Made by a program: the position numbers and the translations under genes. From NCBI RefSeq assembly GCF_001905795.1, contig NZ_LIXJ01000014.1, forward strand, positions 62,001 to 126,000: a DNA stretch of 64,000 nt. The letters run 5' to 3'. This DNA is from Streptomyces sp. CB01580 (lineage in GTDB: Bacteria > Actinomycetota > Actinomycetes > Streptomycetales > Streptomycetaceae). Below are positions 24,373 to 32,698 of this stretch, piece after piece; positions within the stretch are counted from its first letter, which is position 1; the number at the start of each line of letters is the position of its first letter. The notes below the pieces were generated by a model that saw only the letters and a program-made list of their open reading frames with translations, searched no databases and had not been told where the DNA came from.

Positions 24373-25109
24373 CCGCGCGCGACGCCCCGACCGCCCGCGA
24401 GACCGTGGAAGCCCTGCTCGACCGCCACGGGACCACGTACGCGGCCGAGGCCGGCATCCGGCTGCGGAACACCCCGCAGCCGCTGTACCAGCTCCTGGTG
24501 CTCAGCGATCTGCTCAGCGCCCGCATCCGGGCGTCGGCGGCGGTGGCGGCGGCCCGCGCGCTGTTCGCCCACGGCCTGCGCTCCCCGGACCGGATGCGGG
24601 ACGCGACCTGGCAGGAACGGGTCGACGCGCTGGGCGAGGGCGGCTACCGGCGCTACGACGAGCGGACCGCCACCCAGCTCGGCGAGGGCGCGGAGCGCCT
24701 GCTCGACGACTACGGGGGTGATCTGCGGCGGCTGCGCGCGGAGGCCGACGGGGATCTGGACGTACTGCGGGCCGGGCTGCGCCGGACCCCGGGCATCGGA
24801 CCGTCCGGGGCGGACATCTTCCTGCGCGAGGTGCAGGCCGTATGGCCGGAGACGGCGCCCTTCGTGGACGGGAAGGCCCTCCAGGGCGCGGAGAGGCTCG
24901 GGCTTCCCACCTCACCGGCGGAGCTCGCACGGCTGGCCGAGGAGGCGGAGCACGGCGGACGGGCCGGGCGGGGCCGCCGGGGCGGGCAGGCGTCGCGGGA
25001 CGCCACCGGGACCGGGCCCGAGGACGGGACGGCGGTGCTCGCGGCGGCCCTGGTGCGGGCCGCCCTGGACAAGCACGTCGTGGAGGACGTCATCGAGCAC
25101 GCCGCGTGA
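24369..25109 (+). CDS. Endonuclease III-like HhH-GPD superfamily protein
   Basis: A 246-residue DNA repair protein. The helix-hairpin-helix TPGIGPSGADIFLREV near 145-160, preceded by a helical domain (PLYQLLVLSDLLSARIRASAA), matches the HhH-GPD superfamily of base-excision glycosylases/AP lyases. The Cys residues of the iron-sulfur cluster found in Nth are absent, as in other small actinobacterial members. It may act in repair, but its base specificity is unknown. It is translationally coupled to the preceding 3'-phosphoesterase, which suggests a base-excision/end-cleaning module. It converges on the permease gene. Confidence 0.85.
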   Translation: MTARDAPTARETVEALLDRHGTTYAAEAGIRLRNTPQPLYQLLVLSDLLSARIRASAAVAAARALFAHGLRSPDRMRDATWQERVDALGEGGYRRYDERTATQLGEGAERLLDDYGGDLRRLRAEADGDLDVLRAGLRRTPGIGPSGADIFLREVQAVWPETAPFVDGKALQGAERLGLPTSPAELARLAEEAEHGGRAGRGRRGGQASRDATGTGPEDGTAVLAAALVRAALDKHVVEDVIEHAA

Positions 25110-25286
25110 GGCGGGCCCCAGGAACGGCCGGCTCCGCGAACGCCGGCCCGGAAGGGTCGGCCGGGTACGTCGGCCCCGGCAGCGCCGGACCGGGTGACGC
25201 CGCCCCGGAAAGGCCGGCCGGGGACATCGGCCCGAGCAGCGCCGGGCCGGACGACGATGGCCCGGGAACGCCCCCGCCCCGGGGCC

Positions 25287-26867
25287 TCAGTCCGCCACGA
25301 CCAGCGCCGGGGTCTCCTTGGTCAGCACCTCGCCGCGGAAGAAGGCCGGGCTGCGGCGCTGCATCACGAGCATCAGCACCAGGCCGAGCAGCAGCAGTCC
25401 GACGCCGATCACGAACACCGAGCCGACCCCGAGGACGGACGAGCCGGAGCCGTACGCCGGGTTCCACATGTCGCACAGGGTCTTGACGAAGACCGCGCTG
25501 AGCAGGATGCCGCCGACGACCGGGAACAGGCCCTTGAAGGCCAGGTCACGGAAGGAGCGGGTCAGGTCGGCGCGGAAGTACCAGGCACAGGCGAAGGCCG
25601 TCAGCGCGTAGTAGAAGCAGATCATGAGGCCGAGCGCGTAGATCGTGTCGACCAGGACGTGCTCGCTGACCAGGGTCATGACCGTGTAGAAGATGCCGGT
25701 CGCCACGCCCGCCGTGACGGTGGCCCTGCCCGGGGTCCGGAAGCGGGGGTGGACGCGGGCGTACGAGGCGGGCAGGGCCTCGTACGTGGACATCGCCAGG
25801 ACCGTACGGGCCACCGGGATGAAGGTGGTCTGGAGGCTCGCGGCGGCGGAGGCCAGGACGGCGACGAACAGCAGGATCCCGAGGCCGGGGCCCATCACCG
25901 GACCGGCGAGCGCGGCGAAGACGTTGTCGGAGGTGTCCGGGTTGGCCAGGCCCAGGCCGGAACGGCCGGAACCGACGGCCATCTGGGCGGCGACACCCGT
26001 CGCCAGGTAGGAGCCGACGAGCACGACCATCGCGATGAGGGCGGCGCGGCCGGGGGTCTTCTCGCTGCCGACGGTCTCCTCGTTGGCGGTCAGACAGGCG
26101 TCCCAGCCCCAGAACATGAAGATCGACAGCGACAGTCCCGCCGTGAACGCCGCGAAGGACTGCACCGCGAACGGGTTCAGCCAGGACCACGAGAAGTCCA
26201 GCGAGGTGGCGAACTCGCCGCTGCCCGCCTTCTGCACCGCCATCGTCACGAACACCGCGAGAACGACGAGCTGGAGGCCGACCAGGGTGTACTGGACGCC
26301 CTTGGTGGCGGTCATGCCCCGGTAGCTGATCGCCGTGGCGACCGCGATCAGGGTCAGACAGGTGAGGATGTGGACGGGCTTGCTGTCGTCCAGGGCGGCG
26401 ATCGAGGAGTTGCCCGTGACCTCGCCCGCGAGGAGCCAGAAGTACGAGGTCGCGACGCCCGCCAGGTTGGACAGGACGATGATCGTCGCGATGACCAGGC
26501 CCCAGCCGCACATCCAGCCGACGCGCGGGCCGAAAGCCTTCACCGTCCAGGTGAAGGAGGTTCCGCAGTCGGGCACGGCCTTGTTCAGCTCGCGGTACGC
26601 GAAGGCGACGAGCAGCATCGGCAGGAAACCGGCCAGGAAGACGGCGGGCATCTGCACCCCGACCTCGCCCGCGGTGGAACCGAGGGTGGAGGTGAGGCAG
26701 TAGACGGGTGCGACGGTGGAGACGCCGATGACGGCGCTTCCCATCAGGCCGACGGAGTTCCCGCCCAGGCCCTTGCCGCGTACTCCGTCGCCGCGCGCAC
26801 CGCCGTCGGCCGGGGCGGCTCCCCTTACCGTGTCTCCGGCCCGCGGCCGCACGTCCAGCTGTGTCAT
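25287..26867 (-). CDS. APC family amino acid permease
   Basis: A 526-residue amino acid/polyamine/organocation transporter with about twelve to fourteen helices. The start shows the APC signature LGGNSVGLMGSAVIGVSTVAP, then CGTSFTWTVKAFGPRVGWMCGW, an FMFWGWDACLTANEE segment in the middle, and AASLQTTFIPVARTVLAMS. The LeuT-fold unwound helix 1 (GVSTVAP) fits amino acid uptake; the substrate cannot be read. The ATG at 26867 precedes the conserved region with no clear Shine-Dalgarno site. The neighbouring aldehyde dehydrogenase and amidohydrolase on the same strand suggest uptake for a catabolic pathway, but a terminator-like hairpin (27073) separates them. Confidence 0.93.
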   Translation of the reverse strand: MTQLDVRPRAGDTVRGAAPADGGARGDGVRGKGLGGNSVGLMGSAVIGVSTVAPVYCLTSTLGSTAGEVGVQMPAVFLAGFLPMLLVAFAYRELNKAVPDCGTSFTWTVKAFGPRVGWMCGWGLVIATIIVLSNLAGVATSYFWLLAGEVTGNSSIAALDDSKPVHILTCLTLIAVATAISYRGMTATKGVQYTLVGLQLVVLAVFVTMAVQKAGSGEFATSLDFSWSWLNPFAVQSFAAFTAGLSLSIFMFWGWDACLTANEETVGSEKTPGRAALIAMVVLVGSYLATGVAAQMAVGSGRSGLGLANPDTSDNVFAALAGPVMGPGLGILLFVAVLASAAASLQTTFIPVARTVLAMSTYEALPASYARVHPRFRTPGRATVTAGVATGIFYTVMTLVSEHVLVDTIYALGLMICFYYALTAFACAWYFRADLTRSFRDLAFKGLFPVVGGILLSAVFVKTLCDMWNPAYGSGSSVLGVGSVFVIGVGLLLLGLVLMLVMQRRSPAFFRGEVLTKETPALVVAD

Positions 26868-27072
26868 GGAAAGGACGTTAAGCCCTGCGATTTCCACATC
26901 CGGATGATGAGACTCCGTCACCTCGCCCTTGAATTTCTCGTTACAGGCGGGCGAAGTTGACCTCAATCAAAGGCGCACGCCCCGTAACGCCATCCAATGT
27001 GAAGGTCGACTCGACTTGCAGCGTCGTACGGGAATCGCAGTACTGTCCGTTTTGTGTGCATTCAAAAATTTC

Positions 27073-27103
27073 CCATGGGTGTCCGCTGAGCGGACACCCA
27101 TGG
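27073..27103. terminator. Hairpin downstream of the aldehyde dehydrogenase operon
   Basis: CCATGGGTGTCCG (27073-27085) pairs perfectly with CGGACACCCATGG (27091-27103), 13 bp with a 5-nt loop, 13 nt after the aldehyde dehydrogenase stop at 27116. Confidence 0.8.
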
Positions 27104-27115
27104 TGGTACGGGGCC

Positions 27116-28594
27116 TCAGCCGGGCCAGACGATCGCCTGGAGCTCGCTGTACGCGTGCAGTGCGTACGAGCCGACGTCGCGGCCCACCCCGCTCTTCTTG
27201 AACCCTCCGAACGGGGCCTCCATGTTCCGTCCGACGGTGTTCACCCCGACCCCTCCGGCGCGCAGCCGGCGGGCGATCCGGAAGGCCCGGGCCACGTCCG
27301 AGGACCAGACGTAGTCGATCAGTCCGTAGTCGCTGTCGTTGGCCAGCGCGATGCCCTCCTCCTCGTCGTCGAAGGGGACGACCACGACGACCGGACCGAA
27401 GATCTCCTCGCGGACGACGCGCATGTCGTTGGTGCAGTCGGCGAGGAGGGTGGGGGCGACGTGGAAGCCCCGCTCGAATCCGCGGCCGGAGGGACGCTCG
27501 CCCCCGGTGACGATGCGCGCGCCCTCCTTGCGGCCGAGTTCGACGTACGACTCGATGCGGTCGCGGTGGGCTGCGGAGATGACCGGGCCGACGACCGTGC
27601 CCCGGTCCGTGGGATCGCCCACCGTCAGCCGGTCCGCGTACGCGGCGAGCCTGCCGAGCAGAGCGTCGTGGACACCGCGCTGGACGAGCACCCGGGTCGG
27701 CGCGGTGCAGATCTGGCCGCTGTAGAAGGAGAAGGTGGTGCCGATGCCCGCGGCGGCGGAATCGAGGTCGGCGTCGTCCAGCACGACGGCGGCCCCCTTC
27801 CCGCCCAGCTCCATCAGCTGCCGCTTCATGGCGCGCCCGCAGACCTCGCCGATGCGCCGGCCGACGGCGGTGGAACCGGTGAAGCTGACCATGTCGACGT
27901 CCGGCGCGTCGACGGCTGCCTCGCCCGCCTCGGGGCCGGAACCGGTGACGACGTTGACGACGCCCGCCGGGACACCCGCCGCCTCCAGCGCCTCGGTCAT
28001 CCGGTAGACGGAGAGCGGGTCCTGCGGGGCGGGCTTCACGACGACCGTGTTGCCCATGGCCAGCGCGGGGGCGATCTTCCCGGCCGGGTTGGCCCAGGGG
28101 TTGTTGTACGAGGTGATACAGGTGACGACGCCCACGGGCTGACGCACGGCGAGCGCTCCTAAGACGCCCGCCCGGCCCATCGGCCCGGCCTCGTTGACCT
28201 GCGGCATGACCGGCTCCTCGATCGGTTCCAGGGCACCCCTGGCGTACCGGCGGAAGCGGGCGGCGCCGACGGCGACCTGCATGCCCCGGGCGGTTCCCGT
28301 CGTGGCTCCGCTCTCCGCCTGGGCGAGCGCGGCATGGGCCCGGAGGTCGCGCAGCATCAGGTCGGCGGCGCGGTCCAGGATCGCGGCCCGCTCCTCGGGG
28401 CGGGTGCGCGACCAGCCGTCCAGCGCCTCGCGCGCGGCGGTGGCCGCCGCGTGCACCTGCTCGCGGCTCGCCTCGGGAGCGAGGCCGACGACCTCCTCGG
28501 TGGCCGGGTTCACGATCTCGTAGTGTCCGTGGTCCGGTTCGGTCCACCGGCCGCCGATGAAGAGGCGCCGCTCCGTCCGGTTTCCGTCGCTCAT
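27116..28594 (-). CDS. Aldehyde dehydrogenase family protein
   Basis: A 492-residue NAD(P)-dependent aldehyde dehydrogenase. Landmarks are SYNNPW with the catalytic Asn164, the general base Glu262 in MELGGKG, the nucleophile Cys296 in YSGQICTAPTR, and the conserved EEIFGPVV near 395. The length matches the family. The ATG at 28594 overlaps the upstream amidohydrolase stop as ATGA, so the two are translationally coupled. It probably oxidises an aldehyde formed in the same degradation pathway; the natural substrate is unknown. Confidence 0.95.
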   Translation of the reverse strand: MSDGNRTERRLFIGGRWTEPDHGHYEIVNPATEEVVGLAPEASREQVHAAATAAREALDGWSRTRPEERAAILDRAADLMLRDLRAHAALAQAESGATTGTARGMQVAVGAARFRRYARGALEPIEEPVMPQVNEAGPMGRAGVLGALAVRQPVGVVTCITSYNNPWANPAGKIAPALAMGNTVVVKPAPQDPLSVYRMTEALEAAGVPAGVVNVVTGSGPEAGEAAVDAPDVDMVSFTGSTAVGRRIGEVCGRAMKRQLMELGGKGAAVVLDDADLDSAAAGIGTTFSFYSGQICTAPTRVLVQRGVHDALLGRLAAYADRLTVGDPTDRGTVVGPVISAAHRDRIESYVELGRKEGARIVTGGERPSGRGFERGFHVAPTLLADCTNDMRVVREEIFGPVVVVVPFDDEEEGIALANDSDYGLIDYVWSSDVARAFRIARRLRAGGVGVNTVGRNMEAPFGGFKKSGVGRDVGSYALHAYSELQAIVWPG

Positions 28595-30330
28595 GCGGTG
28601 CTCACCGTCCGGGTGTCGCGGCCGGAGCGGAGCACCGTGCCGGGGACCGCGCCGGTCACCTTGTCGTCGCGCAGGGTCTCGACCCCGTTGACACGGACCG
28701 ACACGATGCCGATGGCCCTGGAGTCGAGGCGGGGGCTGTCGCCGGGCAGGTCGTGGACGAGGGTGGCGGGTCCGGCGTCGACGCGTTCGGGGTCGAAGAG
28801 GACGAGGTCGGCGTGGAAGCCCTCCTCGATCCGCCCCCGCTCGCGCAGCCCGAACAGCCGGGCCGGGTCGTCCGTGAGCATCCTGACCGCCTGTTCCAGG
28901 GGCACGAGCCCGCGTCGGCGCAGGCAGTCCCCGAGGAACCGGGTGGTGTACGGGGCGCCGCACATGCGGTCCAGGTGGGCGCCCGCGTCGGAGCCGCCGA
29001 GCAGGACGTCCTCGTGCTCCCAGGTCTGCCGGCGCAGCTCCCAGGAGGCGGGGTCGTTGTCCGTGGGCATCGGCCACAGCACGGTGCGCAGGTCGTCCTC
29101 GGCGCAGATCTCGACCAGGCAGTGGAAGGGGTCCTGACCGCGTTCGGCGGCGATGTCGCCGACGACCCGGCCGGTCAGCCCTTCGTTGGCGGCGCTGTAG
29201 GTGTCCCCGATGACGTACCGGCCGAAGTCGGCGAGGCGGCGGAAGACCCCGGCCTCCTTGCTGTCCGCGCGACGCAGCATCTCGGCGCGGGTGACGGGGT
29301 CGCGGAGCCGTTCGACGCGTTCGGGGACGGGCAGGGCGAGGATCTCGCCCCAGCCGGGTATGAGGTTGAGGGCGCAGAACGTGCCGAGCGACATGTTCAT
29401 GGGCGTGAGGATCGGCATGGTGAGCGCGACGATCCGGCCCCCGGCCCGGCGGGCGCGTTCGCTGGGGACGAGCTGGCGGGGCACGCGTTCGGGGACGGCG
29501 GCGTCGATGGTGAGGACGTTCCAGTTCAGCGGGCGCCCGGCGGCGGCCGTCAGGTCGACGAGGAGGTCGATCTCCTCGTCGGAGAACTGGTCGAGGCAGC
29601 CCGCCACGATCGCTTCGAGCTGGGTGCCCTCGTGCTCGCCGACGGCGCGGGCGAGGGAGAGGAGTTCCTCGGGGAGGGCGTGCCGGGAGGCGACCGGCTT
29701 CCCGTCGCCGTCGGAGTGGGTGGAGGACTGGGTGCTGGACAGTCCCCAGGCCCCGGCGTCCATGGCGTCGTGGAACAGCGCGAGCATGGCGTCGAGCTGT
29801 TCGGGCGTGGGCTGTCCGCCGATCGCGTCGGCACCCATGACGTGCCTGCGCAGGGCGCAGTGGCCGACCATGAACCCGGCGTTGACGGCGATCCGTCCTT
29901 CGAGCGCGTCGAGGTACTCGCGGAAGCTGGACCAGGACCAGTCGACGCCCTCCTCCAGCGCCGCCAGGGCCATGCCCTCCACCCGCGCCATCATGCGGCG
30001 GGTGTAGTCGGCGTCCTCCGGGCGTCCGGGGTGGAGCGGGGCGAGGGTGAACCCGCAGTTGCCGCCGACGACGGTGGTGACGCCGTGGTTCATGGACGGG
30101 GTGGCGTACGGGTCCCAGAACAGCTGGGCGTCGTAGTGGGTGTGCGGGTCGACGAAACCGGGGGCGAGGACGAGTCCGGTGGCGTCCTCGCTGGTGACGG
30201 CCTCCTCGGTGAGGGTGTCCGGTTCGGCGACGACGGCGATGCGGCCGTCGCGGATGCCGACGTCGGCGCGGTACGAGGGGCCGCCGGTGCCGTCCACGAC
30301 GGTCGCTCCGCGGATGAGGTGGTCGAGCAT
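28591..30330 (-). CDS. Amidohydrolase family protein (N-acyl-D-amino-acid deacylase-like)
   Basis: A 579-residue metal-dependent amidohydrolase. The N-terminal GATVVDGTGGPSYRADVGIR and PGFVDPHTHYDAQLFWDP (the HxH metal ligands) are typical of D-aminoacylases and related dihydropyrimidinase-like enzymes. Further on come GHCALRRHVMG, GGSDAGAHLDRMCGAPY (catalytic Asp) and the C-terminal beta-sandwich GFHADLVLFDPERV. AGAAGGGAA-type ribosome binding (AGAAGGGAA at about 8 nt) precedes the ATG at 30330. It is the first gene of a two-gene operon with the aldehyde dehydrogenase. Homologues often sit in actinobacterial clusters with luciferase-like oxidoreductases and SDRs, as here. Confidence 0.93.
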   Translation of the reverse strand: MLDHLIRGATVVDGTGGPSYRADVGIRDGRIAVVAEPDTLTEEAVTSEDATGLVLAPGFVDPHTHYDAQLFWDPYATPSMNHGVTTVVGGNCGFTLAPLHPGRPEDADYTRRMMARVEGMALAALEEGVDWSWSSFREYLDALEGRIAVNAGFMVGHCALRRHVMGADAIGGQPTPEQLDAMLALFHDAMDAGAWGLSSTQSSTHSDGDGKPVASRHALPEELLSLARAVGEHEGTQLEAIVAGCLDQFSDEEIDLLVDLTAAAGRPLNWNVLTIDAAVPERVPRQLVPSERARRAGGRIVALTMPILTPMNMSLGTFCALNLIPGWGEILALPVPERVERLRDPVTRAEMLRRADSKEAGVFRRLADFGRYVIGDTYSAANEGLTGRVVGDIAAERGQDPFHCLVEICAEDDLRTVLWPMPTDNDPASWELRRQTWEHEDVLLGGSDAGAHLDRMCGAPYTTRFLGDCLRRRGLVPLEQAVRMLTDDPARLFGLRERGRIEEGFHADLVLFDPERVDAGPATLVHDLPGDSPRLDSRAIGIVSVRVNGVETLRDDKVTGAVPGTVLRSGRDTRTVSTA

Positions 30331-30463
30331 GACGGGTTCCCTTCTGTGGTGGACCTGCAGCGGTGGATGTGCAGCCGGGGTGCGCACGGCCGCGGCGCAC
30401 ACCCCGGCTCCACGGAGCGGCGGTCCGGGAAGACGCCGCGGATTTCGGCGGGGGCCCCTCTCA

Positions 30464-30590
30464 GCCCCTCCGAGGACCCCTTCTCAGCCCCTCCGGCGAT
30501 TGAGGGGCGGGGGTTCCGGGGCAGAACCCCCGGTTGCGGGAAGGGGCGGGCAGGGGAACAGCCCCGCCGCAGGCGACACGCACCCGCCCC
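30464..30590. repeat. GC-rich palindromic intergenic element of a type dispersed in Streptomyces
   Basis: CAGCCCCTCC occurs twice (near 30465 and 30486) followed by GGCGATTGAGGGGCGGGGG and a hairpin with arms gggggttc and gaaccccc, then more G- and C-rich arms. I recognise the 'cagcccctccggcgattgaggggc' type of sequence as a common dispersed Streptomyces intergenic repeat. It fills most of the 288-nt gap between the luciferase-like stop and the amidohydrolase start; no gene is present. Confidence 0.6.
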
Positions 30591-30618
30591 GCCCCGCACG
30601 CCACACGCGCCCCGCGCG

Positions 30619-31746
30619 CTACGCGCGCCCCGCGGCCCGGAACCGTGAGGTCCGGTGCACCGGGTCCGTGTCGATCTTCGGGATCACGTGCTCACCGATC
30701 AGCCGGATCGAGTTCAGCGTGTCCTCGCGACCGATCCCGATCGGCAGCCCGAAGCTCAGCTGGTCCGCGCCCGCCTGCTCCCAGCGCCTGCACTGGCCCA
30801 GCACCTCGTCCGGGTCGCCGCAGATCATCAGCTCCTCGGCGATCAACAGCTCGATGATCTCCTCGGTGTACTCCGGCAGCAGCTCGGGCCACTCCGGAAT
30901 GCCCTCGGGCCGGGGGAAGGTGTCGTGGTAGCGGAACAACAGCGACTGGAGGTAGTTGAGCCCACCGCCCACCGCGATCTCGACGGCCTTGGCGTGCGTC
31001 TCGGCGCAGATGGCCGTGGAGGTGACCATAACGTTGTCGTTGACGAAGTCCCCGACGGGCTCGGCCTCCTTGACGGCCGTCTTGTAGGACTCGACGACCC
31101 ACTCCATGTCGGAGACCTTCTGCACGCTGAAGCCCAGCACGCCGAGCCCCTTCTTGCCCGCCATGGCGTACGAGGACGGCGACCCGGCCGCGTACCACAT
31201 CGCCGGGTGCGATTTCCCGTACGGCTTGGGCAGGATCTTGCGCGGCGGCAGCGACCAGTGCTTGCCCTGGAAGCCGACGTACTCGTCCTGGAGCCACATC
31301 TTGGGGAACTCCGCGATGGTCTCCTCCCAGAGTTCCTTGGTGTGGTTCATGTCGGTGACACCCGGCATGAAGCCCAGGATCTCGTGGCTGCCCGCCCCTC
31401 GTCCGGAGCCGAACTCGAAGCGCCCCTCGGACAGATGGTCGAGCATGGCGACCTTCTCCGCCACCTTGACCGGATGGTTGACGGGGGCGAGCGGGTTGAA
31501 AATGCCGGAGCCGAGGTGTATGCGGTCGGTGGCGTGCGCGAGGTAGCCCAGGTACACGTCGTTGGCCGAGAGGTGCGAGTACTCCTCCAGGAAATGGTGC
31601 TCGGAGGCCCAGGCGTACTTGAAGCCGGACTTGTCCGCCTGGATGACGTACTCGGTCTCCTCGATCAGCGCCTTGTGCTCTGCCTCGGGGTCGGTCCTGG
31701 CCCGCGCGGCGGGCACGTACCCCTGTACAAAGAGCCCGAATTCCAA
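30619..31746 (-). CDS. LLM class flavin-dependent oxidoreductase
   Basis: A 375-residue bacterial-luciferase-family oxidoreductase. It begins MEFGLFVQGYVPAARA and shows the long conserved stretch KYAWASEHHFLEEYSHLS, IHLGSGIFNPLAPVNHPV and LSEGRFEFGSGRGAGSHE. A flavin (or F420) dependent monooxygenase or reductase role is expected; the substrate is unknown. The start is a TTG at 31746, chosen because homologues begin at this Glu-Phe-Gly; a GAGG lies 12 nt upstream. Two operator-like palindromes are in its promoter (31779-31795 and 31841-31857). It is downstream of the SDR and second luciferase-like gene on the same strand. Confidence 0.92.
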   Translation of the reverse strand: MEFGLFVQGYVPAARARTDPEAEHKALIEETEYVIQADKSGFKYAWASEHHFLEEYSHLSANDVYLGYLAHATDRIHLGSGIFNPLAPVNHPVKVAEKVAMLDHLSEGRFEFGSGRGAGSHEILGFMPGVTDMNHTKELWEETIAEFPKMWLQDEYVGFQGKHWSLPPRKILPKPYGKSHPAMWYAAGSPSSYAMAGKKGLGVLGFSVQKVSDMEWVVESYKTAVKEAEPVGDFVNDNVMVTSTAICAETHAKAVEIAVGGGLNYLQSLLFRYHDTFPRPEGIPEWPELLPEYTEEIIELLIAEELMICGDPDEVLGQCRRWEQAGADQLSFGLPIGIGREDTLNSIRLIGEHVIPKIDTDPVHRTSRFRAAGRA

Positions 31747-31778
31747 GGGGGTTCACCGTCCTCAGTCGCCCTGACTTT

Positions 31779-31795
31779 TCTGACGTACCGTCAGA
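31779..31795. promoter_or_regulatory. Palindromic operator TCTGACG-N3-CGTCAGA, copy 2
   Basis: TCTGACGTACCGTCAGA is identical in both arms to the site at 9165, with TAC instead of TTC in the centre. It ends 33 nt before the luciferase-like start codon. Confidence 0.7.
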
Positions 31796-31840
31796 TCGTG
31801 ATGCGTCCGACTGTTCCACCGCCTCCCGCGCCCGTCAATA

Positions 31841-31857
31841 CCTGATGCTCCGTCAGA
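31841..31857. promoter_or_regulatory. Degenerate operator, copy 3
   Basis: CCTGATGCTCCGTCAGA keeps the right arm exactly and 5 of 7 bases of the left arm. It is 62 nt from copy 2, close to six helical turns, in the same promoter region. Confidence 0.5.
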
Positions 31858-31876
31858 TACCTTCGCCGGGGTCCGC

Positions 31877-32674
31877 TCAGAAGGGGCTGACGCCCGCCAG
31901 CCACCCGCCGTCGATGACGAACGGCTGCCCGGTGATGTACGAGGAGTCGTCCGAGGTCAGGAAGAGTGCCAGCGCCGCCACCTCCTGCGGCCTGCCGATC
32001 CGCCCCATCGGTACCAGCTTCCGGTACAGCTCGGCCACCGCCGCCGCGGTCTCCTCCGGGTCGGCGTCCGGGTCCAGGGCCGCCGGATTGGTCATGGCGG
32101 TGTCCACGGCGCCGGGACAGACGGCGTTGACCCGTATGTTCTTGGCGGCCAGTTCCATCGCCGCCACCCGGGTCAGCCCGAGGACCGCGTGCTTGGTGGC
32201 GGCGTAGGCGCCCACGAACGCCATGCCGGTGAGTCCCGTGTACGACGCGGTGTTGACGACGGTCCCCCCGCCCGCGGCCTCGATCTCGGGCACGACGTGC
32301 TTGATCCCGAGGAACGCCCCGATCTGGTTGACCCGGACGACCTGCTGGAACTCCTCCAGCGGCGTGCTCACCAGTTCGTTGAACCTGAGGATGCCCGCGT
32401 TGTTGACCAGCCCGTCGATCCCCCCGTACGCGTCCTTCGCGGCGGCGACGGCGGCCCGCCACTCGTCCTCCACACCCACGTCCAGGTGGACGAACCGCGC
32501 GGCGTCCTTCCCGTGCTTCTCGCGCAGCTCCCCGGCCAGCGCCTCGCCCTGCTCGTCGAGCACGTCGCCGATCACCACCCGCGCGCCCTCCGCGACGAAC
32601 AGCCGAGCCTCCTGTTCGCCCTGCCCGCGCGCCGCGCCGCTGATCAGTACGGTCCGCCCGTCCAGCTTGCCCAT
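31877..32674 (-). CDS. SDR family oxidoreductase (hydroxysteroid dehydrogenase-like)
   Basis: A 265-residue classical SDR with GAARGQG (13-19) for the dinucleotide, NNAG (91-94), Ser144, Tyr157 and Lys161. The end GWLAGVSPF is usual for the 3-alpha/20-beta-hydroxysteroid dehydrogenase-like group. It oxidises or reduces an alcohol/ketone with NAD(P). GAGGA lies before the ATG at 32674. It is 24 nt downstream of the luciferase-like gene 32699-33643, so they form an operon read from the operator at 33674. Confidence 0.94.
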   Translation of the reverse strand: MGKLDGRTVLISGAARGQGEQEARLFVAEGARVVIGDVLDEQGEALAGELREKHGKDAARFVHLDVGVEDEWRAAVAAAKDAYGGIDGLVNNAGILRFNELVSTPLEEFQQVVRVNQIGAFLGIKHVVPEIEAAGGGTVVNTASYTGLTGMAFVGAYAATKHAVLGLTRVAAMELAAKNIRVNAVCPGAVDTAMTNPAALDPDADPEETAAAVAELYRKLVPMGRIGRPQEVAALALFLTSDDSSYITGQPFVIDGGWLAGVSPF

Positions 32675-32698
32675 GTCCGATTCCTCCTGCCTGTCGCG

